A stretch of DNA of 64,000 nt, taken from assembly GCF_015767635.1 (NCBI RefSeq), contig NZ_CP065230.1, positions 3,038,001-3,102,000 on the forward strand, in the 5' to 3' direction. The stretch comes from Halomonas sp. A40-4 (GTDB taxonomy: Bacteria; Pseudomonadota; Gammaproteobacteria; Pseudomonadales; Halomonadaceae). The notes below the pieces were generated by a model. That model did not search any database and was not told where the DNA came from. It saw nothing but the letters and a program-made list of their open reading frames with translations. Position 1 is the stretch's first letter. Each line of letters begins with the position of its first letter. The translations under genes and the position numbers were made by a program. Positions 8,513 to 15,959 of this stretch are shown here, in pieces.

Positions 8513-9316
8513 TCAGGAACAGGCGCGGCGCACGTTGGCAAGCAAAGGGCTACCGGTATCGGGGTCGATAATCAGCGTGCAGTCCACCTGGTAAAGCGCA
8601 CGTACCAGTTCCGGTGTAACGACCTCTGCCGGAGCTCCCTGGGCGACAATCTGCCCGTCATTCAGGGCGATGAGATGATCCGCGTAGCGGCAGGCGCTGG
8701 CCAGATCGTGAAGCACCATGACCACCGTACGTCCCTGGCTGGCGAGATGGCGTACCAGTTCGAACACCTCGATCTGATGGCCCAGGTCCAGTGCTGAGGT
8801 TGGCTCATCGAGAAGCAACAGCGGTGTTTGCTGGGCGATGGTCATGGCGATCCATGCCCGCTGGCGCTGCCCGCCGGAAAGCGCTTCCAGTGGCCGTTCG
8901 GCCAATGCCTCAAGCCCCGCAGCGTGTAAGGCGTGTTCCACCACGCGCTGGTCTTCCGCCGACCACTGGCGCAGCCAGCCCTGGTGCGGTTGGCGACCGA
9001 AACGAATCAGTTCACTGACCGTAAGCCCTTCCGGCGCGACGGCCTCCTGCGGCAGCAAGGCGAGCTTTCTGGCCAGTTCGCGGCCGGGCAGGCGCTGAAT
9101 GTCCTCGCCGCTCAACAACACCGTGCCATTGTCGGGTTTATGTAAACGGGCAAGGCCCGACAGCAGCGTGGACTTGCCGCACCCATTGGGGCCCACAATC
9201 GCGGTCACCCGGCCGCTGCGCAGGCTGACGCCTAACGACGCGATAACCCGTCGCGGGCCATAGCTCAGGTCGAGCGCGTTGGTGGTCAGCGTGGGCGATG
9301 GTTCAACCTGCGTCAT
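8513..9316 (-). CDS. Siderophore/haem ABC importer, ATP-binding protein (FecE/FepC type)
   Basis: This is the ATPase that powers uptake of a ferric siderophore or haem through the two permeases encoded upstream. Walker A GPNGCGKST is at 42-50, LSGGQ at 146-150 and Walker B LLLLDEP at 167-172. The start ATG at 9316 is chosen because it overlaps the permease stop by four bases and has GGAG six bases upstream; an in-frame ATG at 9358 lies inside the permease gene with no ribosome site. The product is 267 residues. It is the last gene of the four-gene operon starting at 12375. Confidence 0.92.
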   Translation of the reverse strand: MTQVEPSPTLTTNALDLSYGPRRVIASLGVSLRSGRVTAIVGPNGCGKSTLLSGLARLHKPDNGTVLLSGEDIQRLPGRELARKLALLPQEAVAPEGLTVSELIRFGRQPHQGWLRQWSAEDQRVVEHALHAAGLEALAERPLEALSGGQRQRAWIAMTIAQQTPLLLLDEPTSALDLGHQIEVFELVRHLASQGRTVVMVLHDLASACRYADHLIALNDGQIVAQGAPAEVVTPELVRALYQVDCTLIIDPDTGSPLLANVRRACS

Positions 9317-10428
9317 GCGTGGCTCCGTTGCGGGCGCATTAATATCCATAACAGCCAAGGGCCGCCGATCACCGCGGTGACAATGCCGACGGGAATTTCA
9401 ATCGGGGCAAGCAGGGTACGCCCGGCGAGATCCGCAAGGACCATCACCAACGCCCCCGCAAGCGTCGACGCCAGTAGGGGCACCTGGCGTGAGCTGGAGA
9501 GCGAACGGGCGATTTCCGGGCCGATCAGCCCGACCATGCCGACGGGGCCAGCCACCGCAACTGCCAGCGCGGTCAATACGACCGAGAGCATCAGCACCTG
9601 AAAGCGGCGGGCTTTGACATTGACGCCTAGCCCATAGGCGGTGGCGTCCTTGAAGCGCATCAGCGATAGCGGACGCGCGACGACGCAAGCGGCGATCACG
9701 CCCGCGCCCAACCCAACGGCAAGCAAGCCAACCGCGTCACCGGGGCGGGCATTCAGCGACCCGACGGTCCAGGGGTAAGCGGCGTTGGCGGTATCGATCG
9801 CCACCCGCGCCAGCATAAGTTGCGTCACCGCACCAAACACCGCGCCCACGCCAATCCCCGCGACGATAAACCGATAGCCCTGGGTGCCGCCGCCCGCCAC
9901 CAGACCAAAGGTCAACGCGGCGGCCGTGGCGGCCCCCGCCAGCGCCATGGCAGGTGGCGTCAGCGAGACACCCATGCCCACCACCGAGGCCACAGCAAAC
10001 GCGGTCGCACCGTTATCAATACCGATAATCCCCGGCGTGGCGAGCCGGTTGCGCGCCAGGGTTTGCATCAACACACCGGCGAGCGCGAAAGCCGCCCCGG
10101 TCAAACAGGCCGCCACCAACCGGGGAAGACGCAGTTCCTGGACGGTAAACACGCTGATCATTTCGCCCCGGCCGAATAGCGCTGGCAGTACGGCGCTAAC
10201 CGGCAGCGCCATGCTCCCCAGGCTCAAATAAAGCACACCGGCGCACAGCAGGGCGACGCACAACCCCGTGCTGACGACCAGCGCACGTTGCTCAATCAGC
10301 ACGCTGCAGACGCTCCCCCATGGGGAACGCCATGCAACACGCCAGTAGCCCGACGGCGCGGTCACCGCCTGTGGAAGGCGTTCAGGCACAAAGGTCGATG
10401 TGGAAAAGTCACTTGTTTTCGAGTTCAT
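9313..10428 (-). CDS. FecCD-family iron-siderophore ABC permease (second)
   Basis: Inner-membrane permease of the BtuC/FecCD family with about ten membrane segments and the typical motifs GAAFALAGVLMQTLARNRLATPGIIG and GPVGMVGLIGPEIARSL. The start at 10428 (MNSKTSDFS) gives 371 residues; the longer frame to 10560 would run 113 bases into the preceding permease gene and encodes an arginine- and tryptophan-rich stretch unlike a real N-terminus. An N-terminal cytoplasmic extension of about 60 residues precedes the first helix. It starts 19 bases after the first permease and probably pairs with it as a heterodimer. Confidence 0.9.
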   Translation of the reverse strand: MNSKTSDFSTSTFVPERLPQAVTAPSGYWRVAWRSPWGSVCSVLIEQRALVVSTGLCVALLCAGVLYLSLGSMALPVSAVLPALFGRGEMISVFTVQELRLPRLVAACLTGAAFALAGVLMQTLARNRLATPGIIGIDNGATAFAVASVVGMGVSLTPPAMALAGAATAAALTFGLVAGGGTQGYRFIVAGIGVGAVFGAVTQLMLARVAIDTANAAYPWTVGSLNARPGDAVGLLAVGLGAGVIAACVVARPLSLMRFKDATAYGLGVNVKARRFQVLMLSVVLTALAVAVAGPVGMVGLIGPEIARSLSSSRQVPLLASTLAGALVMVLADLAGRTLLAPIEIPVGIVTAVIGGPWLLWILMRPQRSHA

Positions 10429-10447
10429 GACAAGCCAACGCCAGAGG

Positions 10448-11449
10448 TTATAAAGACGGTAGCCGCCTGGCGCGGACCACCGAGACCAGCACCGGCGCGC
10501 CGCACAGCGCGGTGAGCACACCAATCGGTAGTTCCGACGGCGCCACCGCCACGCGGGCAATCATATCTGCCGCCAACACCATCAACGGCCCAATCGGCAA
10601 GCAAAACCATAGCGTACGGCGAATGTCCGGACCGGCCATCGCCCGGGCGGCAAACGGCACCACCAAGCCGACAAAGGCAATGGGCCCAGCCATTGCCGTG
10701 GCGCCCCCTACCAGCAAGGCCACACAGGCCACGACGCACCAACGAATCAGCCCGGGGTGATGGCCCAGCCCTGAGGCCGCCCGCTCGCCCAGCGCCAACG
10801 CCGCCAGCGGGCGTGCCATTAACACCACCGCGACGGCGGCGACCAGCATGCTGGGCAGCATTGCGGCGAGGTCGTCCAGGCGTCGCCCGGAGAGGCTGCC
10901 GATGACCCAAAAGCGGATTTCATCCGCCGCGCGCTGGTCATACAGCAGCATCAGCGAGGTCAACGAGCTCAACAGCCCCGAAAACGCCGCCCCCGCCAGC
11001 ACCAGCCGTACAGGATCACTGCCAACCCCACGCACCCGCGTCACGCTGAGCACACACAGACAGCCCACCAAAGCCCCCAACTGGGCAACCGAAATACGCA
11101 GCGTTGCGGCGCTGGCCCCCATCACCAATGTCAGCGCCACGGCAAACGCCGCCCCGGCGCTGACGCCCAGCAGGCCGGGTTCGGCCAGCGGATTACGCGA
11201 CACCGCCTGCAACAGCGCCCCCGCGACACCCAGCGCCATGCCCACGACAATGCCAATCAAGGTGCGCGGCGCCCGCAGTTGCCACACCACAAAGCTCGCG
11301 TCGCTATCCTGGCTACCGGCCAGCACCGCCAGCGCACGCAGCGGCCCAGTTTCACCGGCGCCAATCAGAAGGCTCACGAGACTCACCGCCACAAGGGCGG
11401 TGAGGAGTAACGTCATCTGCGTTCGTTGACGGGCGACGCGAAGCGGCAT
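10448..11449 (-). CDS. FecCD-family iron-siderophore ABC permease (first)
   Basis: Hydrophobic protein of 333 residues with FecCD hallmarks: GVAGALLQAVSRNPLAEPGLLG near the N-terminal third and GPIAFVGLVVPFAARAM toward the C-terminus. ATG at 11449 shares one base with the stop of the binding-protein gene (TGATG); a GTG at 11452 would give a four-base overlap. Either start implies translational coupling. It should form the membrane channel with the second permease, energised by the ATPase encoded at the operon end. Confidence 0.9.
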   Translation of the reverse strand: MPLRVARQRTQMTLLLTALVAVSLVSLLIGAGETGPLRALAVLAGSQDSDASFVVWQLRAPRTLIGIVVGMALGVAGALLQAVSRNPLAEPGLLGVSAGAAFAVALTLVMGASAATLRISVAQLGALVGCLCVLSVTRVRGVGSDPVRLVLAGAAFSGLLSSLTSLMLLYDQRAADEIRFWVIGSLSGRRLDDLAAMLPSMLVAAVAVVLMARPLAALALGERAASGLGHHPGLIRWCVVACVALLVGGATAMAGPIAFVGLVVPFAARAMAGPDIRRTLWFCLPIGPLMVLAADMIARVAVAPSELPIGVLTALCGAPVLVSVVRARRLPSL

Positions 11450-12375
11450 CACGGCAACAAGGCAGCTTCAATGTCGTCAAGGATCGCCTGGGCCGCCAGT
11501 GGGCCGTTGGCGCTCGACCATAGCTGGCCATTCACCGGCACGACCTGGTCGCGCTGTACCACGTCCAGCCGCGTAAAGGCGCTGCTTTGCTTGGCAGCTT
11601 CCAACGCTTCCCGTCCGTCTTTATTCAGCGTGGCCAAAAACAGCCAGTCGCCATCTACCCGGGAGAGGTTTTCAAGGCTCAGCACATCGCTGTGCACGCC
11701 CCGCTCGCCCACCAGCCCGGCGTCTTCCACCGTCAGGCCCACTTGATCAAGCAGCCCGGCGGCAAACAGGTTTTTCGACATGACCATCGGCCCGCCCGGC
11801 ATCCAGCGCACCACAAAGGCCCTGCCGCCGACGCCCGCGTTTTCCAGAGCGCTCGCTAATTCCGCGGCGCGCTGGTCAACGGCGCTGATGGCGTCTTCGA
11901 TGGCGTCCTGGCGATTCAGGGCGTTGCCGTACAGGCGCGCTTCGGCTTTCCAGTTATCCGGAGCAATCGGCTGAGTGGGCGGCACCACGGTGGGGGCAAT
12001 GCGCGAAAGCAGCTGATACTGCTCTTCAGTGAGCCGAGCGGGCGCCAGGATCAAATCCGGGCGCTGCTCAAGCACGGCCTCAATGTTGATTTCGCGCACC
12101 ACCCCCATGATGGCGGGTCGCTCATCGCCCAAATGCGCTTCCACATACTCGGCGACGTTATCACCGCCGCGGGTAGTCACCGCGCCCAGGGGCGTGACAC
12201 CTGCGGCAAGCGAGGCATCCAGCGCGCCTTCATAGAGCGTGACCACGTGTTCCGGCGTGCCCGTCACGTCCACCTCCCCAAAGGCGGTGTCGAGCGTGCG
12301 CGCCTGGGCGGCGCTCACCAATAACCCACTGAGTAGTAGTCCCACCATGCCATTGCGCAACGCTGCAGCCCCCAT
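11449..12375 (-). CDS. Periplasmic iron-siderophore/haem-binding protein (FepB/FecB type)
   Basis: First gene of the iron importer operon. The start ATG at 12375 is placed eight bases after GAGG and yields a signal peptide (MGAAALRNGMVGLLLSGLLVSAAQA); the longer frame to 12471 adds residues with no secretion character. The mature protein of about 283 residues has the TroA-type periplasmic binding fold: TPEHVVTLYEGALDASLAAGVTPLG, then IEAVLEQRPDLILAP. It delivers the ferric chelate from the periplasm to the permeases. A likely Fur box lies 27 bases upstream, so iron repression is expected. The exact ligand is not evident. Confidence 0.88.
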   Translation of the reverse strand: MGAAALRNGMVGLLLSGLLVSAAQARTLDTAFGEVDVTGTPEHVVTLYEGALDASLAAGVTPLGAVTTRGGDNVAEYVEAHLGDERPAIMGVVREINIEAVLEQRPDLILAPARLTEEQYQLLSRIAPTVVPPTQPIAPDNWKAEARLYGNALNRQDAIEDAISAVDQRAAELASALENAGVGGRAFVVRWMPGGPMVMSKNLFAAGLLDQVGLTVEDAGLVGERGVHSDVLSLENLSRVDGDWLFLATLNKDGREALEAAKQSSAFTRLDVVQRDQVVPVNGQLWSSANGPLAAQAILDDIEAALLP

Positions 12376-12401
12376 AAGATATCCTCGCTGTTGAATCGGG
12401 C

Positions 12402-12420
12402 AAAAATAGTAACGATTATC
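12402..12420 (-). promoter_or_regulatory. Probable Fur box of the iron ABC importer operon
   Basis: The minus strand reads GATAATCGTTACTATTTTT, matching the 19-base Fur consensus at about 11 positions with an intact GATAAT half. It sits 27 bases upstream of the binding-protein start codon. The setting in front of an iron importer supports the call more than the match itself. Confidence 0.5.
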
Positions 12421-12511
12421 AGAAGCACTTGCACCCACATTACAGCGAATACCATGTTCCACATTACGCAACGCCTACCCGGCGGGCAGTGCCGTTAAGA
12501 CCATCGATCGT

Positions 12512-13420
12512 TCAGGGGGACATGGAACTTCCCCAGTGTTCGAGCAGCATGTCGATAAACAGCTGGGCGGTGCTGGATAAACTGTGTGAATTACTTCTCA
12601 CCAGACCGATAGTGCGCTGAATACTAGGCTCGGGGAGTTCACGTGAGCAAAGCGTGTCATGGTCAGGGCCAGGCATTGTCATCTTGGGAAGAATGGCTAC
12701 TCCAAGACCCGATTCAACAAGTCCAAGCGAAGTGGAAAGATGCTGGACTTCGTAAAAGCTATTCAGACGGATGCCCTCTGCTGAGAGGGTGTTGTCCAAC
12801 AGCATCCGATTGCCACTGTCTCGACTCACAGTAATCAACCTGACCTGTTCGAGGTCTGCCCAGGCGATATGGCCTTTATCTGCCAGAGGATGATCGTAAC
12901 GCAGCGCCAGAACAAAGGGATCACGTATTAGTGGTGTGAAAGAAACTTCCGGACTCTGGGCACTGAACATGTTGATGCCGAAGTCGGCCTCGCCACTGGT
13001 CACCTTTTCCAAACCTTCCTTGGCGCTCACATCGAGGATCCTGATGCGGATCCCTGGCCATGCCTCGCTGAACCCGCGAATCACACTAGGTAGAAAATAG
13101 AAGGCTGCGGTGGGGATACAGGCAATGGTGACCGTGCCCTTCTGGTGCGTTGCCAATTCACGAATCCCCAGAATCGACGATTCGTACTCCTCGATCATGC
13201 GTCTCGCTCGGGGAAGGAAGTCCGTGCCGATGGGGGTCAGCCGCGTCCGCCGGGTGGTGCGTTCCAGCAGCTCGACCTCCAGGAGTTCCTCGAGCTTCTG
13301 GATGCGGCGAGAAAGTGCTGGCTGAGAGAGATGCAGACGTTGCGCAGCCTCGTGAAAGGAGCCCAGCTCTGCGACCTGGATAAAGGCTTGCAGATCAAGA
13401 AATTCTAGTCGATGTTGCAT
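12512..13420 (-). CDS. LysR-type transcriptional regulator
   Basis: A 302-residue LysR protein. The winged helix-turn-helix covers about 5-65, with FHEAAQRLHLSQPALSRRIQKLEELL, and the effector-binding domain covers about 90-295. It is transcribed away from the PrpF-like isomerase gene across a 144-base intergenic region with a strong multi-half-site operator. The standard LysR arrangement suggests it controls that isomerase and the tricarboxylate transporter, with a substrate or intermediate as co-inducer. The iron operon lies downstream on the same strand but has its own Fur-type site, so read-through is probably incidental. Confidence 0.9.
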   Translation of the reverse strand: MQHRLEFLDLQAFIQVAELGSFHEAAQRLHLSQPALSRRIQKLEELLEVELLERTTRRTRLTPIGTDFLPRARRMIEEYESSILGIRELATHQKGTVTIACIPTAAFYFLPSVIRGFSEAWPGIRIRILDVSAKEGLEKVTSGEADFGINMFSAQSPEVSFTPLIRDPFVLALRYDHPLADKGHIAWADLEQVRLITVSRDSGNRMLLDNTLSAEGIRLNSFYEVQHLSTSLGLVESGLGVAILPKMTMPGPDHDTLCSRELPEPSIQRTIGLVRSNSHSLSSTAQLFIDMLLEHWGSSMSP

Positions 13421-13462
13421 ATCCTAACTCTTGCATGGAGTAGTGAAGATTAATAAAAATAG

Positions 13463-13485
13463 CACATTAATGTGATTATCACATT
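13463..13485. promoter_or_regulatory. Operator with three CACATT/AATGTG half-sites
   Basis: CACATT at 13463-13468 abuts AATGTG at 13469-13474, forming a perfect 12-bp palindrome, and CACATT recurs at 13480-13485. The last two half-sites form a 17-bp inverted repeat with a TTA centre (13469-13485). The direct copies are 17 bp apart. It lies between the divergent LysR gene and the isomerase operon, the expected place for autoregulation and activation. The spacing does not fit a CRP site. Confidence 0.6.
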
Positions 13486-13564
13486 GATACCCACGCTTAT
13501 TTGCATTTGAAGCATCAAAAGCTCCCTGACATGCTCATATCACCACTTTGAAACGCGATATGGC

Positions 13565-14698
13565 ATGACAATGATGAACAGCATTCCCTGCATGATCATG
13601 CGCGGCGGCACCTCAAGAGGCCCCGTCCTGCGAATGAGAGACCTTCCCGACAGCCAGGAAGCGCAAGCCGAAATCCTTCTGAATCTCATGGGATCTGGCC
13701 ACGCTCTCCAGATAGATGGCATCGGAGGAGGGGATCCGCTGACCAGCAAGGTAGCCATTGTGGAGCACTCCTCTCATCCACAAGCGGATGTCGATTACCT
13801 GTTCGCGCAGGTCGATGTGCTCAACCGGCGCGTCGACTTCAACCCGAATTGCGGCAACATGCTTTCCGCTGTGGGACCTTATGCACTTGAGACAGGACTG
13901 GTGGAGCCTCAGGAAGGGACCACCATCGTGCGCGTTCGCAACCTCAATACCCAGAGGCTGATCGAGTGTCGCGTGCCGACACCAGGGCGCCAAGTTTCCT
14001 ACGAGGGTGATACGACCATCAGTGGCGTTCCGGGGCATGCCGCCGGCATTCAGCTTAGTTTCCTGGATATCATTGGCACCAAGACGGGCGCGCTGCTGCC
14101 GACCGGGAATGCCATCGACACGATAGAGGGTATCGAAGTCACCTGCCTCGATGCCGCCACTCCCATCATGATGATCAACGCGGCCGACCTGGGCCTCAGC
14201 GGCCGGGAGACCGCGTCGGAGTTAGACGCTCATCCGGCCATGCTCGAGCGACTGGAGATGATTCGTCGCCAGGCCGGGCTGCGAATGGGGCTGGGGGATG
14301 TGAGTCAGAGTGTCCTGCCCAAGCCCGTGTTGGTGACGGCAGCGTCCGACGGCACCAATACTTTATGCACTCGCTACTTCGTGCCTCACCGCTGTCATAA
14401 GGCGATTGCTGTTACGGGCGCCATTGCAGTGGCCACGGCCATCAGTGTTCCTGGCACCGTGGCCAACCGAATCGCGGTTCGGGCGGGGAAACTGGAGGCT
14501 GGCGGTCAACTGTCACAGGTAAGTTTGGAACATCCCTCTGGCTTCATTGACCTGGATGTCGAGCACCGCAACGGAAATCCCGTCGACATTGCCCGCGTTT
14601 CCCTCATTCGCACCGCCAGAAAAATCATGAGTGGGACCATTTTCTATTCACTTCCCTCTGCCCCCAGTCAGGATATGCTGACATCAAGAGCCAGCTAA
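13565..14698 (+). CDS. PrpF/GalD-family isomerase (4-oxalomesaconate tautomerase or aconitate-type isomerase)
   Basis: The 377 residues match the PrpF family, whose members shift double bonds or cis-trans configuration in unsaturated tricarboxylates. The N-terminal RGGTSRG (13-19) and the NCGNML block with C96 are family hallmarks. GalD (4-oxalomesaconate tautomerase) and PrpF (2-methylaconitate isomerase) are the best-known bacterial members; a fungal relative is an aconitate isomerase. No gallate dioxygenase or methylcitrate genes are nearby, while a tricarboxylate transporter follows directly. Import and isomerisation of an aconitate-like acid is therefore favoured, by inference. Nearby ATGs at 13571 and 13574 are alternative starts. 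Confidence 0.82.
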   Translation: MTMMNSIPCMIMRGGTSRGPVLRMRDLPDSQEAQAEILLNLMGSGHALQIDGIGGGDPLTSKVAIVEHSSHPQADVDYLFAQVDVLNRRVDFNPNCGNMLSAVGPYALETGLVEPQEGTTIVRVRNLNTQRLIECRVPTPGRQVSYEGDTTISGVPGHAAGIQLSFLDIIGTKTGALLPTGNAIDTIEGIEVTCLDAATPIMMINAADLGLSGRETASELDAHPAMLERLEMIRRQAGLRMGLGDVSQSVLPKPVLVTAASDGTNTLCTRYFVPHRCHKAIAVTGAIAVATAISVPGTVANRIAVRAGKLEAGGQLSQVSLEHPSGFIDLDVEHRNGNPVDIARVSLIRTARKIMSGTIFYSLPSAPSQDMLTSRAS

Positions 14699-14763
14699 AT
14701 CCTCATATCTGCTGGGATAACATTCATCAACCATGACAACTACAACACACCAGGAGTAACGCC

Positions 14764-15882
14764 ATGCTAATCAACAAGACTGCAACTTCCTTCTTTTCGC
14801 TCGGACGGATCAATAAAGCCGTATTGCTTGGGATTACGATCTCTGGAATGACCCTGATGACGTCTGCGCAGGCTCAAGATACCGAGGTACCCGGTAACAT
14901 CAAATGGACCATCCCATTTGGGGTCGGCGGCGGTACGGATGTATGGGCGCGCTTCTTCTCCCCCTGGCTCAGCGAGTCTCTGCCAGGAGAGCCGACCATC
15001 ATGATCGATAACGTGCCCGGCGGCGGTTCGATCAACGGTGCCAACCTGTTCGCCATGCGTGCCAAGTCGGATGGTAGTGACTGGTTAGGCACCTCGGCCT
15101 CGACCCAATATCCGGCCATGCTCAACGACACTCGTGTTCGCTATGACTACAGTGATTGGGCGCCCATTCTGGCCACACCGACGGGCGGGGTAGTCTATGC
15201 CCAACCCAGCCTCGGTGAGTCCGCCGATACGGCGCTAGACGCCCTCCTGGAACAGCCGGTCAAATTGGCGGCGCAGAATCCCACTGGCGTGGAGCTTCCG
15301 GTCTTGATCGCTCTGGACATGCTGGGCGCCGACGTTCAGGCCGTGTTCGGCATGCGCAGCCGAGGCGAGGGCCGCCTGGCGTTCGAACGTGGTGAAGCCG
15401 ATATCGACTTTCAAACCACTTCCGCTTATCTGAGCAACGTTGAGCCATTGGTAGAGGCTGGCAAGGCAGTGCCGCTATTTTCGCTTGGGGTGCTGAACGA
15501 CGAAGGGAAGATCGTCCGTGATCCGGCTTTCCCCGAGCTGCCTACCTTCAATGAGGTCTACCAGACTCGGCATGGTGAGGCACCGACGGGCAGTGCGTTT
15601 GATGCGTTCCGCAAATTCTTTGCCTCCGGCTATGCCTTGCAGAAGCTGATCATGGTGCCGAAGGACACCCCGCAGGCCCTGGTCGACACCTATCGCCAGG
15701 CGGCTCGCGACTTCGTGGACACCGATGCATTCAAGGAGGAGGCCGCTGCTCAGTTGGGGCCATACACGCCGGTTATTGGCGATGTCGTCCAGCGTCACCT
15801 TGATGAGGCTATGTCCATCGATGACGCCACTCGCGACTGGCTGGCCGACTGGCTGAAGTCGGAGCACGGCGCCAAGATCTAA
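14764..15882 (+). CDS. tctC: Tripartite tricarboxylate transporter substrate-binding protein (TctC/BugE type)
   Basis: Periplasmic binding protein of 372 residues with a signal peptide ending TSAQAQD. The mature start NIKWTIPFGVGGGTDVWARFF is a variant of the TctC motif that opens the ligand cleft, followed by MIDNVPGGGSINGANLF. It captures a di- or tricarboxylate and hands it to the TctA channel encoded next. At 372 residues it is somewhat longer than the roughly 320 usual for the family. It follows the isomerase by 65 bases with an AGGAG ribosome site and is probably in the same transcript. Confidence 0.88.
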   Translation: MLINKTATSFFSLGRINKAVLLGITISGMTLMTSAQAQDTEVPGNIKWTIPFGVGGGTDVWARFFSPWLSESLPGEPTIMIDNVPGGGSINGANLFAMRAKSDGSDWLGTSASTQYPAMLNDTRVRYDYSDWAPILATPTGGVVYAQPSLGESADTALDALLEQPVKLAAQNPTGVELPVLIALDMLGADVQAVFGMRSRGEGRLAFERGEADIDFQTTSAYLSNVEPLVEAGKAVPLFSLGVLNDEGKIVRDPAFPELPTFNEVYQTRHGEAPTGSAFDAFRKFFASGYALQKLIMVPKDTPQALVDTYRQAARDFVDTDAFKEEAAAQLGPYTPVIGDVVQRHLDEAMSIDDATRDWLADWLKSEHGAKI

Positions 15883-15959
15883 CGCGCAGTGGGATGTGCC
15901 GGTCCAAGGGGCCGGCAGCCTCGCCTCCTCCTGACCAAACAATATAAGAGCCATACGCC

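Noticed and set aside
9313..10560. Longer permease of 415 residues
   Set aside because: The extra N-terminus overlaps the preceding permease gene and is rich in Arg, Trp and Cys; ATG at 10428 follows the upstream stop by 19 bases and gives a normal start.
13469..13485. CRP binding site
   Set aside because: TGTGA and TCACA are present but separated by 3 rather than 6 bases, which CRP would not bind; the overlapping palindrome favours a local regulator.
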